Shown: piece after piece, positions 53,208 through 60,782 of the stretch
Layout: every line of letters starts with the position of its first letter
How positions within the stretch are numbered: position 1 is the stretch's first letter
Assembly (NCBI GenBank): GCA_024234505.1
Contig: JACKOD010000003.1
Coordinates: forward strand, 310,001 to 374,000
Direction of reading: 5' to 3'
Length of the DNA: 64,000 nt
DNA from: Hahellaceae bacterium
GTDB taxonomy: Bacteria; Pseudomonadota; Gammaproteobacteria; Pseudomonadales; Oleiphilaceae
Notes under the pieces: generated by a model
Database searches by the model: none
What the model was told of the DNA's origin: nothing
The model's input: the letters and a program-made list of their open reading frames with translations, nothing else
Position numbers and translations under genes: made by a program

Positions 53208-53876
53208 ATGAAAGTGGAGTACGTTTTTGAGTTTGCTGATGGCAAGCGCATGCAGTATCAAATAGATCTACTAAGATCTAGTGAGGCTGAGGAAGAAAGA
53301 AAGGCAGCTGGAGAAGAGTGGACATTCTTAAAGCATTGCAAGTGCAGTAATTGCCCGCTGAGTAGCAGTCATGTCTATTGTCCGGTAGCGTTGGATATTG
53401 AAGGGGTAGTAAAGGACTTCAAGTCTCAGCCGGCGTTTCAGAAAGTTACGGTCACTGTGTTAACCCCTGAACGGTCTTATCTGAAAAGGACAAGTCTTGA
53501 AGAGGGATTGCGTTCAATGCTGGGATTAATTATGGCCACTAGTCGATGCCCGATTCTTGGTGAATTGAAGCCTATGGCAATGCAACACATGCCGTTTTCG
53601 TCCGGGGATGAGTTTATCACTCGAAGTGCTTCAACCTATTTGTTGCAGCAGTATTTTGTGATGCGGGCGGGTAAAACGCCTGACTGGGAAATGAAAGGGC
53701 TGGTTGAACGAAACAAACAGCTTCAGTTGGTTAATCAGGCGTTGTGGCAACGAATTCATACTGTGTGTGAAAGTGACTCCAACCTAAAAGCACTCTTGTC
53801 ATTTTTCTCTATGGCATCCAGTGTCAGTTTTTCACTTGAAAGTCAGTTGCAAAAAGTTAAAGCTCATTTAGAGTAG
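53208..53876 (+). CDS. Conserved-looking hypothetical with CxC..C..C cluster
   Basis: I do not recognise this 222-residue protein. It is soluble, with no signal peptide. Four cysteines near residues 44-58 (HCKCSNCPLSSSHVYCPVAL) could bind a metal. The middle has mixed strands (FQKVTVTVLTPERSYLKRTS) and a helical region with MPFSSGDEFITRSASTYLLQQYF, and the C-terminal third is helical, heptad-like (VERNKQLQLVNQALWQRI). It stands alone between uup and uspA with its own 155-base upstream region. No function is proposed. Confidence 0.65.
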   Translation: MKVEYVFEFADGKRMQYQIDLLRSSEAEEERKAAGEEWTFLKHCKCSNCPLSSSHVYCPVALDIEGVVKDFKSQPAFQKVTVTVLTPERSYLKRTSLEEGLRSMLGLIMATSRCPILGELKPMAMQHMPFSSGDEFITRSASTYLLQQYFVMRAGKTPDWEMKGLVERNKQLQLVNQALWQRIHTVCESDSNLKALLSFFSMASSVSFSLESQLQKVKAHLE

Positions 53877-53900
53877 TGGCTCGTTGCAATGGGGTGGGGC

Positions 53901-54335
53901 TTATTTGCCCACCCTGACGGCTAAAACGTCGCATTGACTACCGTGTAGTACCGCATTTGCCGTTGACCCCAGCAGTAATTGGAAGCCATGTCTGCCATGG
54001 CTTCCAACGATGACAATATCCATGTTTTTTTCATTGGCTATTCGATGAATTTCCGTTTCCGGTTTGCCGATTTCAATAAATTGGTTTGCCAAGGGGACGT
54101 CATACGTTTCGCCAAATTTCGCGAGTTTGGCGCGGGCGTGTTGATCCAGCTGTTGCTGAACTTCAGACAGATCCATGGGAATATCACCCCCGTAAGCGTA
54201 ACCCAGAGGCTCAATGACATGGATGATGCTTAGCTGTGCATTACTGTTTTTTGCTAGCTTGGCAGCTTTTGAAAGTACCTGAACGGATTCCTCGCTAAGG
54301 TCGATCGCCACAAGTATGTTCTGATAAATCTCCAT
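53901..54335 (-). CDS. Universal stress protein UspA family
   Basis: A 144-residue single-domain Usp. It starts EIYQNILVAIDLSEES and has the ATP-binding signature GSHGRHGFQLLLGSTANAVLH (G-x2-G-x9-G-S/T) near residue 110, then CDVLAVRV at the C-terminus. Usp proteins bind nucleotides and help survive stress or starvation. The start at 54335 has AGGAGAG about 6 bases upstream; the longer frame to 54431 lacks support. Confidence 0.92.
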   Translation of the reverse strand: MEIYQNILVAIDLSEESVQVLSKAAKLAKNSNAQLSIIHVIEPLGYAYGGDIPMDLSEVQQQLDQHARAKLAKFGETYDVPLANQFIEIGKPETEIHRIANEKNMDIVIVGSHGRHGFQLLLGSTANAVLHGSQCDVLAVRVGK

Positions 54336-54501
54336 AATCGCTCTCCTTGGGTTTGGTTTTATATTCACTTTAATGGGTAATGTAAAAGAAGCAAATAGCT
54401 GTGCCTGAATATTGAAAGATTGGATAAACAATGAACTGTTTGGGCATTTTTAATGCCTGTCATTTGATGACGACTACAAAATTAAAATTGCGGGGTGATG
54501 T

Positions 54502-54975
54502 GTGAGCATAATGACGGTGGCCGTTGTTGGTGTTGCTTTAGCGTTGATGGGGGCATTTTCATGGATCTTGCCTAGTGCATCCGAAAGAGCAAAGGCGCGA
54601 TTTAGAATGGAAGCCCTTCAAAAAGGCGTGAAAGTTCGCCGACCTGAAGCGTCTTGGCTTGATGAGCAAAAGGTGCCGAAAGATGATATGCGACGCAATG
54701 CGATATTTTACGAAAAATTACTGCCGCCTAGTGATGTCTCATCGGAGTCGTTAGTTGTTTGTCGAATGAAGGAGAAGGGGTGGTGTTCGGATCAAGCGTC
54801 GGCTTTATTGCAATATCAGGATAAATTGAATTTGCTACCGGCGGGAGTATCATTTTTTGTGCTAACTCCGGTCAGCGCATCACTACTTTACGATGAAAGT
54901 GGTGATGCGGCGGACTTAAAAGCGGTACTCGATTTTCTAGTACTACTTGTTGATACCAGAAAAAAGATTATCTAA
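54502..54975 (+). CDS. Hypothetical membrane-anchored protein
   Basis: A 157-residue protein I do not recognise. One membrane span at the N-terminus (about residues 4-22, VAVVGVALALMGAFSWIL) is followed by a basic segment (SERAKARFRMEALQKGVKVRRPEASW, core KARFRMEALQKGVKVRR) and a soluble domain, so the body probably faces the cytosol. It begins with GTG after GGGGTGA. Its last 33 bases overlap, tail to tail, the 3' end of the gene on the other strand. Confidence 0.65.
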   Translation: MSIMTVAVVGVALALMGAFSWILPSASERAKARFRMEALQKGVKVRRPEASWLDEQKVPKDDMRRNAIFYEKLLPPSDVSSESLVVCRMKEKGWCSDQASALLQYQDKLNLLPAGVSFFVLTPVSASLLYDESGDAADLKAVLDFLVLLVDTRKKII

Positions 54976-55779
54976 TTCTACCAGAGCAAGAATAATGCGT
55001 CTTGAGTATAGGTTAACCACATAATTTACGTTGTTTTCGTTATAGTTTATGTAAGATGCCTTTATGAAATTCCATTTGGTGAGAATACCTGAAGCAAGTT
55101 TTTCAGCGTCTTTGTTTCCCGTGGCCGCTTTTTTTACAGCATTAAAGCTGGCTTCAAATTCCTTGGCAATCACATCAATACCTTTGTCATTCATCGAACC
55201 CTGAAAGATTTGACTGACATTAGAGGTTGATCGTGCGGAGTATTTGGTCATCATTATGCTGAGGGAAAGGGCAGACTCGCGACTTTTTGCAACAGATTCA
55301 GGGAAAATGATGTTGTGGTCGCTGGTGACTTTTTCGTTCAGCTCTTCCAGTAATTTATTAAAAGTCAGATTTTGTTGAGCCATATCGTCGACCAGTCGCA
55401 AGTCTGGAAAACCTGTTTTTAATATGTCACTGATATTGAGTTCCAGTTGATTGGACAGCGTTTTCCATGCTTCGGAAACCTGAGTCAATGGCTTGTCGTA
55501 TTCTTTTGCCGCAGCGAGATCATGAACCGACTTTAGAATATTGGTGACTTCGGTGGACGCGTCGTTTATATCGCCGAGTAAAGCTTTGTCACCCTGGGCA
55601 GCGCTGAAATTATAGTAAGCGTTAATTGCGAAATAAGACTGTATACGTGCGTTGTGCAGATTTCTTACCAGATCTGCTTCGTCTGAATCGGCAGCCGTTG
55701 CCAAATTAACAGCAACTATTTGCATGAGCATAAAAACACATAAGGTAACTCGTGAGAAGACGCGAGCGGATCGTTTCAT
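54943..55779 (-). CDS. Secreted helical protein, unknown function
   Basis: A 278-residue protein with a signal peptide (hydrophobic core about residues 9-25, ending near ATAA) and a mature all-helical domain without cysteines. It resembles in style periplasmic four-helix sensor domains such as PilJ-type regions, but no family can be claimed. The start at 55779 has GGAGAG about 7 bases upstream; the TTG one codon earlier is not needed. The 3' end overlaps the convergent neighbour by 33 bases. A long non-coding region lies upstream. Confidence 0.65.
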   Translation of the reverse strand: MKRSARVFSRVTLCVFMLMQIVAVNLATAADSDEADLVRNLHNARIQSYFAINAYYNFSAAQGDKALLGDINDASTEVTNILKSVHDLAAAKEYDKPLTQVSEAWKTLSNQLELNISDILKTGFPDLRLVDDMAQQNLTFNKLLEELNEKVTSDHNIIFPESVAKSRESALSLSIMMTKYSARSTSNVSQIFQGSMNDKGIDVIAKEFEASFNAVKKAATGNKDAEKLASGILTKWNFIKASYINYNENNVNYVVNLYSRRIILALVELDNLFSGINK

Positions 55780-56185
55780 CAATACTCTCCGTTTTTTATT
55801 TATTGTTCGCAGGGTGCTATAGGAATCGGTGTCTTAACAGTACTTCCCTCTGGGGGATTTACCCAGAGACCTTTGCAAGTTATCAGTACTAATTCTAGTT
55901 TTTTATTTTTTATTTACAAAAACTTAATTGCAGGAGGCTAATCCATGCCAACTGGCGGCGCAAGTATTTTTTGTTATTTGCTGTTAAAGGCCAATTTGTG
56001 TGGATAGATGTGTGTATGCGCAGTGTATTGATAAAAAATATTTCAAAATGCATTATGTGTATGAAATATAAGAGAAAAGCATGAATTTAATGCTTTTTTA
56101 TGTAGTAAAAAATATGTTTATTTTGTATCCCTTGAACGGAAATCATTGACAAATTGAGCAAATTTTTCCAAGGTGTGCGCTCTCA

Positions 56186-56205
56186 ATTCAAACGAGCGTA
56201 TGAAT
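56186..56205. promoter_or_regulatory. Palindromic operator candidate upstream of fadB (PsrA-like)
   Basis: A 20-base palindrome with 16 matching positions: ATTCA and TGAAT arms and ACG/CGT inner matches. Its core CAAAC-N4-GTATG differs by one base from the CAAAC-N2-4-GTTTG pattern bound by PsrA, the TetR repressor of fadBA in Pseudomonas. It lies about 155 bases before fadB and about 35 bases after a TTGACA. Regulator identity is inference. Confidence 0.5.
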
Positions 56206-56217
56206 TTTGATTTGAGT

Positions 56218-56241
56218 GCCCAGGACTACGGGCTTTTTTTT
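56218..56241 (+). terminator. Possible attenuator/terminator in the fadB leader
   Basis: GCCC pairs with GGGC around an 8-base loop, followed by eight T. The stem is short (4 bp), so strength is doubtful. It sits between the likely operator and the fadB start. Confidence 0.35.
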
Positions 56242-56358
56242 CCGACGCTGATCTGCGGCGACTTGCTTGTGCTATTCTTTGTCCGATGACGAGTCGGGCG
56301 GTATTCATGACTGCGTTTAAACGATCAGTACTTATTTTTATTGCTTGGAGATCAGTTG

Positions 56359-58506
56359 ATGATTTACGAAGGTAAAGCCATCACGGTTAAAGAGATTGAA
56401 GGCGGCATTGCTCAGCTGAACTTTGATCTGCAAGGTGAATCGGTAAACAAATTCAACAAGCTCACGATTGAAGAGCTTCGAGCGGCAACCGACAAGTTGA
56501 AAGCGGCTAAAGGGTTGCAAGGACTGGTGGTTACCAGTTCTAAAGATTGCTTCATTGTTGGAGCGGATATCACCGAATTCACGAGTCTTTTCGCTGGACC
56601 TGAAGAAGAACTGGTTGCCAATAACCTGATGGCTAATCAGATCTTTAGTGATATTGAAGATCTGCCATTCCCGAGCGTAACCGCGATTAACGGTATCGCA
56701 TTGGGTGGCGGTTTTGAAATGTGTCTGGCTACAGATTACCGCGTACTGTCAACGGCTGCGAAAGTTGGTCTGCCTGAAGTTAAACTGGGTATTTTCCCAG
56801 GTTTTGGTGGTACTGTACGTTTGCCAAGATTGATTGGTGCGGACAATGCCATCGAGTGGATTTGTGGTGGTAAAGAATACAGACCCGCTGATGCACTCAA
56901 GTTTGGTGCGGTTGATGCGGTGGTTGACCCTGCCAAACTGTTCGATGCAGCGGTTGCGTTGATCAAGCAGTGTAATGAAGGCAAGGTCGATTACAAAGCA
57001 CGTCGTGAAGAAAAAACCAGCGCGTTGAAACTCAATGCAATGGAAAGCATGATGACGTTCGAAACTGCCAAAGGTTTCGTAGCGGGTCAGGCGGGTCCTA
57101 ACTACCCATCTCCTGTTGAGGCGATCAAGGTAATGCAGAAGCATGCCGGGATGAAGCGCGACAAGGCGGTTGAAGTTGAAGCCAAAGGCTTCGCTAAAAT
57201 GGCTAAAACTTCTGTTTCTGCGTCATTGGTTGGTTTGTTCCTCAATGATCAGGAGTTAAAGAAGAAGGCCAAGACACTTGAGCCGATGGCTGCGGAAGTC
57301 AAATTGGCTGCCGTGCTGGGTGCGGGTATCATGGGTGGTGGTGTTGCTTATCAGTCTGCACTGAAAGGTACGCCGATTGTCATGAAGGATATCAATCCTG
57401 CCGGTATCGAACTGGGCTTGAATGAAGCCAAGAAACTGCTTGTTAAGCAAGTTGAGCGTAAGAAGCTTGATGCTGGCAAGATGGCTGATGTTCTCAATCG
57501 CATCACACCTACCTTGAATTACGGCGACTTTAAAGGCGTTGATCTGGTAGTTGAAGCGGTTGTAGAGAATCCTAAGGTTAAGGATATTGTTCTGCGTGAA
57601 GTTGAAGATCAAGTTCGCGAAGACACTATCGTTACCACCAACACGTCTACTATCTCAGTAAACCTGTTGGCCAAGAATCTGAAGCGTCCAGAAAACTTCT
57701 GTGGTATGCACTTCTTCAATCCAGTGCACATGATGCCGTTGGTAGAAGTTATCCGTGGTGAAAAGACCAGCGAAAAAGCTATTGCTACTACCGTTGCATA
57801 CGCTAAAGCAATGGGCAAAACGCCTGTTGTTGTTAACGACTGCCCTGGCTTCCTGGTAAACCGTATCCTGTTCCCTTATTTTGGTGGCTTTATCGGTCTG
57901 GTGCGTGATGGCGCCGACTTCCAGGCTGTTGATAAGGTGATGGAGCGTTTCGGTTGGCCGATGGGTCCTGCTTACCTGCTTGACGTAGTAGGCATGGATA
58001 CAGGAAAGCATGCCGGCGACGTAATGGCTGACGGCTTCCCTGATCGCATGAAGTATGATCGCAAAACTGCGATTGATGTTATGTTCGAAGCGGGTCGCTA
58101 CGGTCAGAAAACCAACAAAGGTTTCTATCAGTACGAGCTGGACAAGAAAGGCAAGCAGAAGAAGGTTGCTGATGCATCTTCATACGAACTCCTTAAGCCT
58201 GTTGTAGAAGGTCAGAAGGAATTCACCAATGAAGAAATCATTGAGCGTATGATGATTCCTCTGTGTATCGAAACAGTTCGCTGTCTTGAAGATGGTATTG
58301 TTGATACTGCCGCTGAAGCCGACATGGGTCTTATCTTCGGTATTGGATTCCCTCCATTCCGTGGTGGTGCGTTGCGTTATATCGACAGCATTGGTCTGGC
58401 AGAGTTCTGTGCGATGGCAGACAAGTATGCAGATCTGGGTGCGCTGTATCATCCTACGGCTGGTATGCGTGAAATGGCTGCCGCTGGCAAGAAGTTCTTC
58501 GGCTAA
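56359..58506 (+). CDS. fadB: Fatty-acid oxidation complex alpha subunit FadB
   Basis: FadB carries the enoyl-CoA hydratase/isomerase and 3-hydroxyacyl-CoA dehydrogenase steps of beta-oxidation. The 715-residue protein has the hydratase part (about residues 1-190) with FIVGADITEF, ALGGGFEMCLA and LPEVKLGIFPGFGG, then the dehydrogenase (about 310-715) with the NAD loop VLGAGIMGGGVAYQ, TNTSTISV, GMHFFNPVHMMPLVEVI and NKGFYQYE. The ATG at 56359 gives the family start MIYEGKA with GGAG 9 bases upstream; the frame opens at 56341. It is followed by fadA. Confidence 0.97.
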   Translation: MIYEGKAITVKEIEGGIAQLNFDLQGESVNKFNKLTIEELRAATDKLKAAKGLQGLVVTSSKDCFIVGADITEFTSLFAGPEEELVANNLMANQIFSDIEDLPFPSVTAINGIALGGGFEMCLATDYRVLSTAAKVGLPEVKLGIFPGFGGTVRLPRLIGADNAIEWICGGKEYRPADALKFGAVDAVVDPAKLFDAAVALIKQCNEGKVDYKARREEKTSALKLNAMESMMTFETAKGFVAGQAGPNYPSPVEAIKVMQKHAGMKRDKAVEVEAKGFAKMAKTSVSASLVGLFLNDQELKKKAKTLEPMAAEVKLAAVLGAGIMGGGVAYQSALKGTPIVMKDINPAGIELGLNEAKKLLVKQVERKKLDAGKMADVLNRITPTLNYGDFKGVDLVVEAVVENPKVKDIVLREVEDQVREDTIVTTNTSTISVNLLAKNLKRPENFCGMHFFNPVHMMPLVEVIRGEKTSEKAIATTVAYAKAMGKTPVVVNDCPGFLVNRILFPYFGGFIGLVRDGADFQAVDKVMERFGWPMGPAYLLDVVGMDTGKHAGDVMADGFPDRMKYDRKTAIDVMFEAGRYGQKTNKGFYQYELDKKGKQKKVADASSYELLKPVVEGQKEFTNEEIIERMMIPLCIETVRCLEDGIVDTAAEADMGLIFGIGFPPFRGGALRYIDSIGLAEFCAMADKYADLGALYHPTAGMREMAAAGKKFFG

Positions 58507-58539
58507 TTGCTGAAACAGAATATCGAACGGAGAAATTCA

Positions 58540-59715
58540 ATGAGTCTTAATCCAAAAGATGTTGTCGTAGTCGATTGCGTACGTACCCCTATGGGGCGCG
58601 CAAAGAACGGCTGTTTCCGCAATGTTCGCGCAGAAACGTTGTCCGCGGCTCTGATCGACGCACTCTTTACTCGTAATCCAGGTGCGAATCCTGCGGAAGT
58701 TGAAGATGTAATCTGGGGTTGTGTTAACCAGACAATGGAGCAGGGTTTTAACGTTGCGCGTCAGATCTCCTTGCTGACCAAAGTGCCTCACACTGCTTCT
58801 GCACAAACAGTTAATCGTCTGTGCGGATCTGCAATGTCTGCAATTCATACTGCTGCCCAGGCAATCATGACTGGTAACGGTGATGTGTTTGTTGTTGGTG
58901 GTGTTGAGCACATGGGGCACGTACCCATGACTACAGGCTTTGATCACAACCCTGCGGCTAGCAAGTATTCTGCAAAAGCATCAAACATGATGGGTCTGAC
59001 TGCTGAAATGCTGGCTAAAATGCACGGCATCAGCCGTCTGCAGCAGGATGAGTTTGGTGCTCGTTCGCATCGTCTGGCTCATGAAGCTACGCTTGAAGGT
59101 CGTTTTAAAAATGAGATTGTTCCTATTGAGGGGCATGACGATAACGGCTTTAAGATGCTGATTGAAAATGACGAGACTATTCGTCCGGAAACGACGGTTG
59201 AATCGCTGGGTGCACTAAAGCCTGCATTTGATCCAAAAGGCGGAACAGTAACAGCGGGTACGTCATCTCAGTTGACTGACGGAGCAGCGGCGATGTTGTT
59301 GATGTCTGCTGAGCGCGCTCAGGCGCTGGGCTTGACTCCAATGGCGCGTATTCGCTCTATGGCTGTCGCAGGTTGTGATCCCGCAATTATGGGTTACGGC
59401 CCTGTTCCTGCAACGAAAAAGGCACTGAAGCGTGCGGGCCTGAAAGTCGAAGATATCGATTTCTGGGAGCTGAACGAAGCGTTTGCCGGTCAGTCTTTGC
59501 CTGTCATTAAAGACCTGAAGTTGACTGACGTGGTTGATCAGAAGGTTAACCTCAATGGCGGAGCTATTGCTCTGGGTCATCCTCTGGGATGCTCTGGTGC
59601 ACGTATCTCAACAACGCTGTTGAATGTGATGCAGGCCAAAGGTGGCACCTTGGGTGTTTCTACCATGTGTATTGGTTTGGGTCAGGGTATCGCGACCGTT
59701 TGGGAACGCGTGTAA
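58540..59715 (+). CDS. fadA: 3-ketoacyl-CoA thiolase FadA
   Basis: FadA is the thiolase of the FadBA complex and releases acetyl-CoA. The 391-residue product has the nucleophile Cys in NRLCGSAMSAIHTAAQ (near residue 91), GGVEHMGHVPM, NEAFAGQ, the active-site His in NLNGGAIALGHPLGCSGAR, and the second Cys in STMCIGLGQGIA. The ATG at 58540 follows CGGAGA and gives the start MSLNPKDVVVV. It lies 33 bases after fadB. Confidence 0.97.
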   Translation: MSLNPKDVVVVDCVRTPMGRAKNGCFRNVRAETLSAALIDALFTRNPGANPAEVEDVIWGCVNQTMEQGFNVARQISLLTKVPHTASAQTVNRLCGSAMSAIHTAAQAIMTGNGDVFVVGGVEHMGHVPMTTGFDHNPAASKYSAKASNMMGLTAEMLAKMHGISRLQQDEFGARSHRLAHEATLEGRFKNEIVPIEGHDDNGFKMLIENDETIRPETTVESLGALKPAFDPKGGTVTAGTSSQLTDGAAAMLLMSAERAQALGLTPMARIRSMAVAGCDPAIMGYGPVPATKKALKRAGLKVEDIDFWELNEAFAGQSLPVIKDLKLTDVVDQKVNLNGGAIALGHPLGCSGARISTTLLNVMQAKGGTLGVSTMCIGLGQGIATVWERV

Positions 59716-59730
59716 TCTGATCATAAGTGT

Positions 59731-59760
59731 GCAAAAGGCCGTAGATTTACGGCTTTTTGC
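59731..59760 (+). terminator. Intrinsic terminator after fadA
   Basis: A long hairpin (GCAAAAGGCCGTA against TACGGCTTTTTGC, with one bulge) around a 4-base GATT loop, with T-rich sequence in and after the right arm. It ends the fadBA unit. Confidence 0.8.
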
Positions 59761-59783
59761 TGCTTTTTTATTGTTGATGCCTT

Positions 59784-60542
59784 TTAGAATTGTTTCTTTT
59801 TGACATTATTTTTGTCTATCACTGCGTGGTTTGTTGTTCTTTTTGTGTCACTGGTTTCCTGTACGATAGAGATGTTGCGTTGCAGGCTTTTGATTCTATC
59901 TCCTAAATCCTTCATTAGTTCCGCTTTTTCCGGATAATCTATCGGGTTGGTTCTTAACGTTTCTTTTGCCTGTTTAAGGTGTGACTGTGCAATGATTCTA
60001 TCATTCGCAGCAATGTAACGATCTGCTTGGGCAATATGGCTTGCAACGTCAACATCCAGGGTTAGGCGCTGTAAATGCAAGATGAGTTCAGAATATTTTC
60101 CTTGGGGAATTCTTCCCTGCTTTTTGTGCTTGTTTAAAAATTTTGCAGCTTGAACCAGCTGAAAGTTGGCGATGCTAAGCTCCTGGTCATTATCCATTGC
60201 TTGTCGTATGTCGTTAGGTCGGTTTTTGTTTTCAAAGAGATCTGCCAGTTTTAGTTCTTCATCTAGTTGGCGGAGTAATGCCTCGTCTTCTGGCGCCAGA
60301 TCGGTGAGTTTTTTGCTAAAAAGAATAATCTGTTCCTGGATAAGTTGAATTAATTGATATTCCTTGTCTACTCTTAGCAGCATGGACAAGTTGTCCTTAA
60401 GGCTGTCAATGCGGCTTTTTATTTGTCTTATCTGGCTTTTTCTAAAAGAAAGCGCCTGTTGTTTGCGGTAGGCCAGTCCGCTGAAGATGGCTGAGGCAAT
60501 AAAAATCGTGCCAAGAATAGTGAAGGTGATAATAGATAGCAT
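59784..60542 (-). CDS. Membrane-anchored coiled-coil protein, unknown function
   Basis: A 252-residue protein with one N-terminal membrane span (about residues 3-24, IITFTILGTIFIASAIFSGL) and a long, charged, mostly helical cytosolic region with coiled-coil character (about 28-115) and a second helical block (about 125-225). The tail is basic (KRTTNHAVIDKNNVKKKQF). A hypothetical gene sits at the same place, between fadA and topA, in Pseudomonas. I do not know its function. It is convergent with fadA and divergent from topA. Confidence 0.7.
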   Translation of the reverse strand: MLSIITFTILGTIFIASAIFSGLAYRKQQALSFRKSQIRQIKSRIDSLKDNLSMLLRVDKEYQLIQLIQEQIILFSKKLTDLAPEDEALLRQLDEELKLADLFENKNRPNDIRQAMDNDQELSIANFQLVQAAKFLNKHKKQGRIPQGKYSELILHLQRLTLDVDVASHIAQADRYIAANDRIIAQSHLKQAKETLRTNPIDYPEKAELMKDLGDRIKSLQRNISIVQETSDTKRTTNHAVIDKNNVKKKQF

Positions 60543-60782
60543 GTGTTTGATTTCTTTCCTTGAGGGTATAAAGACTTTGTCCGCTTATTAGTTTAGTCGG
60601 AAATTGCTGTTTTGGGGAAAGTCACACTCAATTGGGATTTTAATGCGTCGAGCATAACCCTTGAAAGCTCAATAATTTATAGTAATAACTTGACCCTGCG
60701 CGTCCAACCACTTATATATGTCGCGGGTTGAAGAGTTAGAACATTCATATAATTTAAATATACAGGCGAAGCACCGGATCCT

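Larger units (their letters stand above)
55783..56358. other. Long intergenic region upstream of fadBA
   Basis: About 576 bases without a convincing gene. It holds a 7-bp perfect inverted repeat CTCTGGG/CCCAGAG (55848-55868), a strongly AT-rich stretch (about 55880-56160), a perfect -35-like TTGACA (56146-56151) with only a weak -10 downstream, the palindrome at 56186-56205, and a short terminator-like hairpin at 56218-56241. It carries the promoters for the secreted-protein gene (minus) and fadBA (plus). Confidence 0.55.

Noticed and set aside
53891..53914. Inverted repeat GGGTGGG/CCCACCC as terminator
   Set aside because: It overlaps the uspA stop region and has no T run on either side.
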